Of a stretch of 64,000 nt of DNA, positions 57,042-64,000 are shown in pieces. Positions within the stretch are counted from its first letter, which is position 1. Each line of letters starts with the position of its first letter. Origin of the DNA: Terrisporobacter mayombei (GTDB lineage Bacteria > Bacillota > Clostridia > Peptostreptococcales > Peptostreptococcaceae); assembly GCF_020748465.1 (NCBI RefSeq), contig NZ_JAHZMP010000008.1, forward strand, positions 1-64,000, written 5' to 3'. The notes beneath the pieces were generated by a model. The model had not been told where the DNA came from, ran no database searches, and saw only the letters and a program-made list of their open reading frames with translations. Made by a program: the position numbers and the translations under genes.

Positions 57042-57761
57042 CTATTTAATTTTTTCTTTATCCCAGATAAAGAAGTTATCTGCATTATTTAGAGCACCAA
57101 AAAGATTTTTTTTAGAACCAGGCATATCATCATTTAACTTAGACACAAGTTCTTTTATATTTTGTCTATTAGTTTTTCCATCAACTGGACAAGGATTTTC
57201 TATAATTGGATAATTATAATCCTTAGCTGCTTTTTTAGTCATATATTCTTCAACATAAATCATAGGTCTGATTATAGTCAAGTCTTGTCTATCCATATGT
57301 GTTCTAGGAGAGAAACAACTTACTCTGCCTTCGTAAAGAATAGACATTAAGAAAGTCTCTATGGCATCATCTCGGTGATGACCTAATGCAACCTTGTTAC
57401 AACCTAATTTTTTTGCAGTATCATTAAGGGCACCACGTCTTAAGTTTGCACATAATGAGCAAGGATTTTTCTCTTTTCTAATATCAAATACAATTTCTTT
57501 TATATCTGTTTGAATTTCATGATAAGGTATTGATAAATCTTTGCATAATTTATGTAAAGGAGAATTATCTACTCCTCCTGGATTCAATGTTATGGCTATT
57601 AACTCAAATTTTTCAGGTGAAAATCTTTGATAGCTTTTCAATATATGAAGTAGTGCTAGGCTATCTTTTCCTCCAGATAAACCAACTGCTATTTTATCAT
57701 TTTCTTCTATCATGTTAAAATCTTTAATTGCTTGGCGAGTTTTGCTAAGTAATTTTTGCAT
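57042..57761 (-). CDS. TtcA-family tRNA thiolation ATPase
   Basis: A 239-aa PP-loop ATPase with SGGKDS at residues 29-34, a cysteine pair C101-x-x-C104 (PCSLCANLRRG) and a third cysteine in ENPCPVDG. These are the sites that bind the iron-sulfur cluster in TtcA, which makes 2-thiocytidine 32 in tRNA. Clostridial relatives may have a related role. AGGAATAG precedes ATG. Confidence 0.87.
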   Translation of the reverse strand: MQKLLSKTRQAIKDFNMIEENDKIAVGLSGGKDSLALLHILKSYQRFSPEKFELIAITLNPGGVDNSPLHKLCKDLSIPYHEIQTDIKEIVFDIRKEKNPCSLCANLRRGALNDTAKKLGCNKVALGHHRDDAIETFLMSILYEGRVSCFSPRTHMDRQDLTIIRPMIYVEEYMTKKAAKDYNYPIIENPCPVDGKTNRQNIKELVSKLNDDMPGSKKNLFGALNNADNFFIWDKEKIK

Positions 57762-57984
57762 GTATCTATTCCTCCCAACTATATAAAATAAAAAATTTTT
57801 AACTTTTATTAAAGCAACCTAAATATTATAACAAATATGGAAAGCTGTAACAATTATAATAAATTGGATACATTTATATAAAAACCATAAACAATTATAA
57901 TATATAGATAAAATGTCTAGGATAGATATGATATATAGATTAAAATAGAGTTATGTATTTAAGTGAAAATAAGGAGTTGAGATT

Positions 57985-58290
57985 TTGAAGGACCAAATAA
58001 TAAGAAAAATTTTCAATGGGTTTATATATATTCATATACTGCATCATGGCCAAGAAGACTGGTTTTATGGAAGTTGGATGATTGAAGAATTAAAAGAACA
58101 CGGATACAATGTAAGTCCAGGAACCTTGTATCCAATATTAAAATCTATGGTAGATGAAGATTATTTAATTAAGGAAGAAAAGAATGTTAATGGTAAAATA
58201 AGAAAATACTATAGAAGTACTGATAAAGGTAGAGATCTACTAAAAGAATTAAAACATAATTTAAAAGAATTAGTAGATGAAGTTTTATAA
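57985..58290 (+). CDS. PadR-family transcriptional regulator
   Basis: A 101-aa protein made of a PadR winged helix (LHHGQEDWFYGSWMIEELKE; SPGTLYPILKSMVDEDYL; KIRKYYRSTDKG). The short length puts it in the single-domain subgroup. It sits 115 bp before the FetA-like ABC genes, with its own terminator between. It may control them or itself. The start is TTG 57985, after AAGGAG. Confidence 0.87.
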   Translation: MKDQIIRKIFNGFIYIHILHHGQEDWFYGSWMIEELKEHGYNVSPGTLYPILKSMVDEDYLIKEEKNVNGKIRKYYRSTDKGRDLLKELKHNLKELVDEVL

Positions 58291-58291
58291 G

Positions 58292-58331
58292 AAGAACTAA
58301 GGTGTTGGTAATACAATATCTTAGTTCTTTT
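58292..58331 (+). terminator. terminator after the PadR gene
   Basis: AAGAACTAAG / CTTAGTTCTT stem with T-rich end. Confidence 0.8.
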
Positions 58332-58360
58332 CCTTGAAAAAATAAATTAAATATGATAAT

Positions 58361-58384
58361 ATCGAACTACGATATCGATATATG
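58361..58384. promoter_or_regulatory. possible operator upstream of the ABC genes
   Basis: Repeated ATATCG/CGATAT elements (CGATATCG palindrome within a TATCGAACTACGATA arrangement) lie just before the ABC ribosome-binding site. A PadR operator is possible from position; no biochemical match is claimed. Confidence 0.35.
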
Positions 58385-58405
58385 ATAGAGAAGGAGAATG
58401 AGGTT

Positions 58406-59062
58406 TTGAAAATAATAGAATTGAAAAATTTATATTATAAAGACAAAGAAAATATTATTTTGGACGGAGTTACAATAGATATAAACAAAGGTGATTGCAT
58501 ATCTATTGTAGGCGAATCAGGAAGTGGAAAAAGTACATTATTAAAAATATGTGCAGACTTAATAGAAGTAAAAGAAGGAAATATTAAATTTAAAGGAAAT
58601 GACTATTCTTTTTATGAAGCAACTGATTTAAGGAAAAAAATTAGTTATTCTATCCAAACACCATATTTATTTGGTAAGACAGTTTATGATAATTTAGAGT
58701 TTCCTTTTAAAATAAGAAATAAACAAGTAGATAGTGAAGAAATTATAAATTTGTTGAAGAGATTTAATTTGGAAGAAAACATATTGAATAAAAATATAAA
58801 CTTATTATCAGGAGGAGAGAAGCAAAGAATATCTTTTATAAGAAATATAATTTTCACTCCAGAAGTATTATTATTAGATGAAATAACATCTGCCTTAGAT
58901 GCTGACAATACAAATCTTATACAAGGTTATGTAGAAGAATTAAATAAGCAAGGAATAACTATATTATGGGTTACTCATAGTAAGAAACAAAGTGAAACAA
59001 TATTTAATAAAAGAGTAACCATATCAAAAGGTAAAATTGAAAAAGTGGAGGAGTTTAACTAA
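58406..59062 (+). CDS. ABC transporter ATP-binding protein, FetA/YbbL-like
   Basis: A 218-aa ABC ATPase with Walker A GESGSGKST, signature LSGGEKQR and Walker B LLLDEITSALD. With the UPF0014 permease immediately downstream (1-bp overlap) it matches the FetAB iron-export pair known in Enterobacteria. I choose TTG 58406, 9 nt after AAGGAG; the frame opens 8 codons earlier. Confidence 0.85.
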   Translation: MKIIELKNLYYKDKENIILDGVTIDINKGDCISIVGESGSGKSTLLKICADLIEVKEGNIKFKGNDYSFYEATDLRKKISYSIQTPYLFGKTVYDNLEFPFKIRNKQVDSEEIINLLKRFNLEENILNKNINLLSGGEKQRISFIRNIIFTPEVLLLDEITSALDADNTNLIQGYVEELNKQGITILWVTHSKKQSETIFNKRVTISKGKIEKVEEFN

Positions 59063-59817
59063 TGAAAACAGAAGCATTAATTTTATCGTCAGTATTAGTA
59101 ATGGTTCCTATTATAATTTCATATAAAGAAAAGTTAGAATTAAATAGAGACATTATAGTCAGCATGCTAAGAGCAGTAGTTCAATTATTAGCAGTTGGAT
59201 ATGTATTAGACTTTATATTTGGATTAGATAAATTAATTTATACAGTTATATTAGTTTTAGTAATGATTATTAATGCGGCAATTAATACAAAGAAAAAAGG
59301 ATTTACTATAGAAAGTCAAGTTTTTATATCATTTGTATCTATTAGTGTGGGCACAATTATAACCTTAGGTATTTTAATTAGTTCAAAAGCTATAGGTTAT
59401 ACGCCAAATGAAGTAATACCAGTAGCTGGAATGATAATAAGTAATTCTATGGTTGCAATAGGATTAAGCTATAGAAATTTGATCAATAATTTCAAAAATA
59501 ATTCAATAGCAGTTGAAGTTAAGTTATCTTTAGGGGCAAGCATAAAAGAAGCATCTGATGAAATAATTAGAGAGAGTATTAAAATATCAATAATGCCTAC
59601 AATTGATTCAGCTAAAACTTTAGGTATAGTATCATTACCAGGAATGATGACAGGATTAATCTTAGCAGGATCTTCTCCATTAGTTGCAGTTAAGTTTCAA
59701 ATTATGGTTACATTTATGATTTTATCATCGTCATCAATAGCTACTATTATGGCAACATACTTAAGTTATAAAAAGTTCTTTAACAAAAGAAAGCAACTAA
59801 AGCCAATAGTAGCCTAA
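59062..59817 (+). CDS. UPF0014 permease, FetB/YbbM-like
   Basis: A 251-aa membrane protein with about seven helices and the UPF0014 signatures (LLAVGYVLDFIFGLDKL; IPVAGMIISNSMVAIGLSYRNL; SLPGMMTGLILAGSSPL). It forms an ABC exporter with the upstream ATPase. Homologous FetAB relieves iron/oxidative stress; the substrate here is inferred. It has no terminator obvious before the next gene. Confidence 0.87.
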   Translation: MKTEALILSSVLVMVPIIISYKEKLELNRDIIVSMLRAVVQLLAVGYVLDFIFGLDKLIYTVILVLVMIINAAINTKKKGFTIESQVFISFVSISVGTIITLGILISSKAIGYTPNEVIPVAGMIISNSMVAIGLSYRNLINNFKNNSIAVEVKLSLGASIKEASDEIIRESIKISIMPTIDSAKTLGIVSLPGMMTGLILAGSSPLVAVKFQIMVTFMILSSSSIATIMATYLSYKKFFNKRKQLKPIVA

Positions 59818-59892
59818 ATAGATTAGAAAATAATTGATATAATATTAAGTAAGTAGAATGAAACAAATTTAATTATATATTTAGGAGATAAG

Positions 59893-60636
59893 ATGAAAAA
59901 AACACTATATGATTATAAAACGGAAATAGAAAAGCTTCCCATTAAAGATAAATATACAAAAGAAGAATTACTAACAGAAAGCTTTCTAATAGATAAAGAA
60001 AATAATATAGAGATATATTATTCTCCACATAATGAGTACATAAATCCGAATGCAAAAATACTAATAGTAGGAATAACTCCAGGGTTTATACAAATGAATA
60101 CAGCTATAGCTACTGCAAGAAAAGAATTAGAAAGCAACAATAACATAAAAGATATACAGTATAAATGCAAAGTAGCAGGTAGATTTAGTGGAAGTTTAAG
60201 AAAAAATATTATATCAATGCTAGATGAAATAAAATTAAATGAAGCGCTAAACTTAAAAAGTTGCAGTGAATTATTTGATAAAAAAGATTATTTAATGCAT
60301 ACCGTGTCATTAATACCTTATCCTGTTTTTGTAAAAAAACAAAATTATACAGGACACACACCAAAGTTATTGAAAAGTGATTTTTTAATGAAATATATCT
60401 ATGAAAATTTTATAAATGAAATACATGAACTAGATGATTTTGAAGATATATTATTAATACCACTAGGAAAGGCTGTTGAAGAGGTATTATGCAAATTAAA
60501 AGATGAAAAATTTATTAAAGAAAATCAAATTCTTATGGGGTTTCCTCATCCATCAGGAGCCAATGTTAATAGATTAGTTCAATTGGAAGAAAATAAACAA
60601 AGTATGATAGATTTCATAAAAAAAACCGTATCTTAA
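59893..60636 (+). CDS. uracil-DNA-glycosylase-superfamily-like protein
   Basis: A 247-aa protein with UDG-fold landmarks: a motif I-like GITPG (ILIVGITPGF, about residues 55-65) and motif III-like HPSGAN (GFPHPSGANVNRL, near 218-230). The usual catalytic Asp or Asn of characterised families is not evident next to GITPG, so the substrate and activity are open. It overlaps the convergent downstream gene by 4 bp. The ribosome-binding site TTAGGAGAT precedes ATG. Confidence 0.65.
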   Translation: MKKTLYDYKTEIEKLPIKDKYTKEELLTESFLIDKENNIEIYYSPHNEYINPNAKILIVGITPGFIQMNTAIATARKELESNNNIKDIQYKCKVAGRFSGSLRKNIISMLDEIKLNEALNLKSCSELFDKKDYLMHTVSLIPYPVFVKKQNYTGHTPKLLKSDFLMKYIYENFINEIHELDDFEDILLIPLGKAVEEVLCKLKDEKFIKENQILMGFPHPSGANVNRLVQLEENKQSMIDFIKKTVS

Positions 60637-60650
60637 GCTGATACGGTTTT
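60618..60650. terminator. terminator inside the overlap of two convergent genes
   Basis: AAAACCGTATC / GATACGGTTTT, 11-bp stem spanning the last codons of both genes. Confidence 0.85.
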
Positions 60651-61085
60651 GCTATTTATTTTATCAATATATAAATTATAAGTTAAGCCTAATACTACTA
60701 AAGCCCCACCAATTACTTGATAAAAAGAAATTTTACCTGTAGATAAAGCATCTATAATTATTCCTGTGAAAAGCTGACCAACAAATAATAATAAAGTTAA
60801 ATAAAAAGATGAAACCTTTGAAGATAAAAAAGATAGCATTGTAACTACAACAACGCCTAAAAGCCCACCAGCATAAACAAACCATGGAGCACCATAAGAT
60901 GAAGATGCAAGTAATTTAAAAGTCTCACCACTAATTAATAGTAGTAAAAAAGAGCCAGAAAGACCAAATATATAATTGAATAATGTACTTTGATACATTC
61001 CTATTTTTTTTGATAAAACAAAGTTTACAGATCTAGATAATACGTTTGAAATCCCGCATAAAATTGCAAATAATATATATATCAT
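60633..61085 (-). CDS. DUF606/YdcZ-family membrane protein (EamA-like half transporter)
   Basis: A 150-aa protein with five hydrophobic helices, first MIYILFAILCGISNVLSRSV. DUF606 proteins are half-size drug/metabolite-type transporters usually encoded as pairs; the partner is 11 bp upstream. The two probably form a heterodimer. It has an N-terminal segment longer than average for the family and a hydrophilic tail IDKINSKTVSA. Confidence 0.82.
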   Translation of the reverse strand: MIYILFAILCGISNVLSRSVNFVLSKKIGMYQSTLFNYIFGLSGSFLLLLISGETFKLLASSSYGAPWFVYAGGLLGVVVVTMLSFLSSKVSSFYLTLLLFVGQLFTGIIIDALSTGKISFYQVIGGALVVLGLTYNLYIDKINSKTVSA

Positions 61086-61096
61086 AAATTACCTCC

Positions 61097-61519
61097 TTAT
61101 GATAACGTCATCACATAAATACCAGCAACAATGATGACTAATCCTAAAATTTTCTTTTTATCAAATTCAACTACAGGCATATTAAAATATCCAAAATGAT
61201 CGATAACAAGAGACGTTACTAATTGACCTAACAAAGAAAGAGAAACAGTTAATGAAACACCAAGACCCACAAAACTAGCATTAGTAAATAAAACTGTTAA
61301 AATACCAATAAGACCACCTGTAAACATATAAAAAGGTATACCTTTTAAATTACCTATTTTTGATTTTGTAAAAATAAGAACAAGTATAATTCCGATTAAC
61401 CCCACAAAATGAATGATAACACTGGAAGCATAATTTCCAGCAATATTACTTACTTGGCCATTTAAAGAAATCATTATTGAAAGTATAATTCCCATAAAAA
61501 TTGAAATAAAATAATTCAT
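61097..61519 (-). CDS. DUF606/YdcZ-family membrane protein, partner subunit
   Basis: A 140-aa protein with five helices (IMISLNGQVSNIAGNYASSV; VSLSLLGQLVTSLVIDHFGY; LGLVIIVAGIYVM). ATG 61519 is preceded by GGAGGG; the frame opens 21 codons earlier without a ribosome-binding site. It is first of the two-gene operon divergent from the Crp/Fnr regulator, which is the usual context for this family. Confidence 0.83.
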   Translation of the reverse strand: MNYFISIFMGIILSIMISLNGQVSNIAGNYASSVIIHFVGLIGIILVLIFTKSKIGNLKGIPFYMFTGGLIGILTVLFTNASFVGLGVSLTVSLSLLGQLVTSLVIDHFGYFNMPVVEFDKKKILGLVIIVAGIYVMTLS

Positions 61520-61576
61520 TATAAATCCCTCCTTTTGAATAATATATAGAATAACACAAAAAAATAATAAAAATAA

Positions 61577-61588
61577 TGACATATGTCA
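61577..61588. promoter_or_regulatory. perfect palindrome in the divergent regulator/transporter gap
   Basis: TGACATATGTCA, a perfect 12-bp inverted repeat between the DUF606 operon and the crp/fnr-type gene. It is a likely binding site of that regulator, by position and half-site similarity to CRP/FNR boxes. Confidence 0.5.
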
Positions 61589-61637
61589 CCTGTAAATGTA
61601 GAATTTTAATTAAGTAAAAAATAAAGGTGGAGTTTAG

Positions 61638-62339
61638 GTGAAGAAAATAGAAGATTTATTTATAATAGAAAATTACTATAATGAGTTAAATATGCAAAAA
61701 ATTTTCATAGATGATATGAAAAGTGATATGAGATTATTAAAATTTGAGAAACATGAATATTTGATAAGAGAGGATGAAGATTTAGAGTATTTGCTGTTTT
61801 TTATACAAGGTAAAGCGAAGGTATTTAAAACATTGCCAAATGGTAGAAGTTTGCTTCTTGCTTTTTATAAGCCTTTCAGAGTAATAGGAGATATAGAAAT
61901 TATAAAAAATCAAAGTGCAACAGGCACAGTTCTAGCTTTGAGTACTTGTTACTGCTTGGCAATACCAATGGAAAAAGCAAGGTTAAAATTAATTAAAGAT
62001 AATAAATTCTTAAAATTTACTTGTGAGAGTTTAGCAGAAAAGTTAGCTGCTGTTAGTATGAATAGTTCTATTAATTTACTTTATCCATTGGAAAATAGAT
62101 TGGCTAGTTATATTAATGAATCATTAACTTATGGAGATGATCTATATATAGATTTTGATGAAAATTTAAATAATATAGCTGAGCTTTTGGGAAGTAGTTA
62201 TAGACACTTACTTAGAACATTTAATACATTATGTAAGAAAGGTGTATTAAAAAGAGAAGATGGAAAATATAAGATAATTAACAAAGCTTTATTAAAAGAT
62301 TTAGCTGGGGACTTATATCAAGATGCTAAATTTTTATAA
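61638..62339 (+). CDS. Crp/Fnr-family transcriptional regulator
   Basis: A 233-aa protein with a cyclic-nucleotide-binding-type jelly roll (LEYLLFFIQGKAKVFKTLPNGRSLLLAF), a dimer helix and a C-terminal HTH (NLNNIAELLGSSYRHLLRTF). The PRS/E-R-x-x cNMP-binding residues are not clear, and there is no N-terminal cysteine cluster, so the ligand is unknown. It resembles YeiL-type regulators. The start is GTG 61638 after GGTGGAG. It probably controls the divergent transporter pair. Confidence 0.85.
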   Translation: MKKIEDLFIIENYYNELNMQKIFIDDMKSDMRLLKFEKHEYLIREDEDLEYLLFFIQGKAKVFKTLPNGRSLLLAFYKPFRVIGDIEIIKNQSATGTVLALSTCYCLAIPMEKARLKLIKDNKFLKFTCESLAEKLAAVSMNSSINLLYPLENRLASYINESLTYGDDLYIDFDENLNNIAELLGSSYRHLLRTFNTLCKKGVLKREDGKYKIINKALLKDLAGDLYQDAKFL

Positions 62340-62406
62340 ATATACTAGGAAACCTATATGATAATAAATATAGAAATATAATTAAAAATATTAAATATTT
62401 TTGCGT

Positions 62407-62446
62407 AAAAAAAAAGAAGATATATATATAAATATCTTCTTTTTTT
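62407..62446 (+). terminator. terminator after the Crp/Fnr gene
   Basis: GAAGATAT / ATATCTTC stem flanked by A9 and T8 runs. Confidence 0.87.
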
Positions 62447-62562
62447 GTTAATATAAAATAGTAAATTATAAAAATTGCCACAATAAATGAAATGAATTGG
62501 TATAGTTAAAAAATATAAAACTTTATAGAATATAGTTGTAAGGTAATTCAGGAGGGGACAAA

Positions 62563-64000
62563 TTGATAGTACTTAATAAAAGACAAATTAATATAATTGA
62601 TTTTTTACAAAATAGTTCAGAATGGATAACAATTGAAAATATAGCTAAGGTTTTTGACGTTAGTGTAAGAACTATTAGAAATGATTTAGATTGTATAAAA
62701 ACATTATTAAAAGATTGTGATGCAAAACTTGAAAGAAAACCAAAGGTTGGAGTTAAGTTGATCATCAAAAAAGGAGAAAGTATAGATCATATTCTTAAGG
62801 GATATAAAAATAAATTATATTCACCAGAAGAAAGAGCCTTAATGATAGCATTAATCCTGATGATAAAGGGAAATGCTACCATAGAAGAATTATCAGAGTA
62901 TATAGAAGTAAGTAAAAACACTTTAGTTAATGATTTGAAATTAACTGAAGTAAAATTAAGAGAATTTGATATTAGTATCTCAAAAAAATCTTATCATGGA
63001 ACTTTTATAGAAGAAAATAATGATGAAAAGTTAGGAGATGCCTTCTTAAAATTATATAGTAGGTTATCTGAAGGACAGGGTAAAGAAATTTATAAATGGC
63101 TATATAAATACAGCAATATAAATGAGGAATATATTAAAACAATTATAGAAGCTGTAGAAGAAGAAAAAAGCATTCAATATACTGAAGAATCATTAGAAGA
63201 ATTAGAAATAATAATATTATTCACTTTATCAAGAGTATTAAATAATCAAGAAGTTAAACTAGATATGAATGCTGATAATGAAAGTAGTGAATTTAAAATA
63301 TTAAGAAATATCATAGAAAAAGAAATTGATGAAAAGATCCATAATGATAAGATAGAATATTTACTAAAAATATTTAAAGGTGCAAAAATAGCAAAGGATT
63401 TTAATTTAAATAAAGAAGAAAAAATAAATAAAATAACATCAGAAGTTTTATCTGAGTTGTGCATAATGTTAAACATCGAAGTAGATTCAGATGCTGAATT
63501 TATTAGACAGATGCAACTTCATTTGGAAATTGCTATTTATAGAGTGGAAAATAATTTAGTAATTAATAATCCTCTCTTAGAAGAAATTAAGTACAAAATG
63601 TCCTTTATATATGGAATTACTGAAGAAATACTAAGTAAAAAGAAAGATGTTATAGGAGTAGAGTTTCCAGAGGCAGAAATAGCTTATATGGCTATGTATT
63701 TCGGAACAATTTTCGAAAAGTACGCAAAAGGAAACTTTGGTGCTAATGTATTAGTTGTTTGTAACGGCGGTTTAGCAACATCAAGCTTATTAAAATCAAG
63801 AATGAATCTGATGATTCCTGAAATACAGATACAATCAATTTGTAGATTGAAAGATGTGGATGATTACTTAAATGAAGAAATTGACTTTATAGTTTCAACT
63901 GTCCCTTTACAAATCGAAGACTATAAAGTTATACAAGTAAATCCGCTACTAGAATCAGGAGATTCACAAAAAATAAAATCTGAAATCTATAGTATATGGT
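62563..64000 (+). CDS. BglG/MtlR-type PRD transcriptional regulator, 3' end beyond the window
   Basis: TTG 62563, 7 nt after GGAGG, opens a frame that stays open to the window end (479 codons). The N-terminus has an HTH_11/Mga-type pair (WITIENIAKVFDVSVRTIRN; TIEELSEYIEVSKNTLVND), then PRD-like domains (EAEIAYMAMYFGTIFEKYAK) and an EIIB-like segment (NVLVVCNGGLATSSLLKSRM) with the phosphocysteine. Such regulators control sugar-PTS operons; the operon it controls lies outside. Confidence 0.85.
   Translation, partial: MIVLNKRQINIIDFLQNSSEWITIENIAKVFDVSVRTIRNDLDCIKTLLKDCDAKLERKPKVGVKLIIKKGESIDHILKGYKNKLYSPEERALMIALILMIKGNATIEELSEYIEVSKNTLVNDLKLTEVKLREFDISISKKSYHGTFIEENNDEKLGDAFLKLYSRLSEGQGKEIYKWLYKYSNINEEYIKTIIEAVEEEKSIQYTEESLEELEIIILFTLSRVLNNQEVKLDMNADNESSEFKILRNIIEKEIDEKIHNDKIEYLLKIFKGAKIAKDFNLNKEEKINKITSEVLSELCIMLNIEVDSDAEFIRQMQLHLEIAIYRVENNLVINNPLLEEIKYKMSFIYGITEEILSKKKDVIGVEFPEAEIAYMAMYFGTIFEKYAKGNFGANVLVVCNGGLATSSLLKSRMNLMIPEIQIQSICRLKDVDDYLNEEIDFIVSTVPLQIEDYKVIQVNPLLESGDSQKIKSEIYSIW

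Overview
The window is the replication-origin region of a low-GC Gram-positive anaerobe. Gene order (rsbV-rsbW-sigB next to gyrA, a bipartite origin around dnaA, an RstA-like regulator after parB) and strongly A/T-biased codon use point to the Peptostreptococcaceae, a relative of Clostridioides difficile. Species cannot be fixed from sequence reading alone; a Fur-boxed heme oxygenase is an accessory clue.

Layout. 1-430: minus-strand 5S rRNA with its own strong promoter, then tRNA-Leu(TAA), a tRNA with a CAT anticodon, and what looks like the leader of a 16S gene lying outside the window. 617-2673: the sigma-B module and two small envelope-associated proteins. 2745-11191: gyrA, gyrB, recF, an S4-domain protein, dnaN and dnaA, all leftward. 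Origin DNA lies in two places: DnaA boxes plus a DnaA-trio array between dnaA and dnaN (9631-9871), and a larger DnaA-box field upstream of dnaA (11192-11700). Rightward from there: rpmH, rnpA, yidD, yidC, jag, mnmE, mnmG, rsmG, noc, parA, parB. 21138-33050: RstA-like regulator, DUF951 protein, aminotransferase, rpsF-ssb-rpsR, a MazG-like protein, yybS-gdpP-rplI-dnaB, a compact secondary DnaA-box cluster, and purA. 33099-35177: leftward DnaC/DnaI-like and DnaD-like primosome proteins. 35271-38244: an M1-type peptidase, a WalJ-like hydrolase and rlmH. Transcription runs away from the origin on both arms, as expected for leading-strand coding.

The outstanding feature is a 10.2-kb integrated element (38222-48461) at the 3' end of rlmH, bounded by a perfect 22-bp direct repeat. 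This repeat contains TATCATAA, the core of the staphylococcal SCC attachment site. The element encodes a large serine recombinase whose reading frame crosses the left attachment site, a small upstream ORF, an XRE-type regulator with divergent promoters, a G2P-type replication protein, a nuclease-fold gene interrupted at an A8 tract, a large nested hairpin region that could be a single-strand origin or a structured RNA, two further replication/maintenance-type genes, and a BcgI-like restriction-modification system. I read it as an SCC-like element that replicates and carries a defence system, outside Staphylococcus. A second, decayed attachment-like site (49728-49751) followed by a strong terminator suggests an older tandem insertion whose cargo is a class III cyclase-like protein (48854-49675).

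49932-64000: malic enzyme, KdgT-type transporter and a CitA/CitB-type two-component system (probably an organic-acid utilisation unit), a LUD protein, an acetate/YaaH transporter, Fur-regulated heme oxygenase, a TtcA-like protein, a PadR regulator, a FetAB-type ABC exporter, an unusual UDG-fold protein, paired DUF606 membrane proteins divergent from a Crp/Fnr regulator, and a truncated BglG/PRD-type regulator at the window edge.
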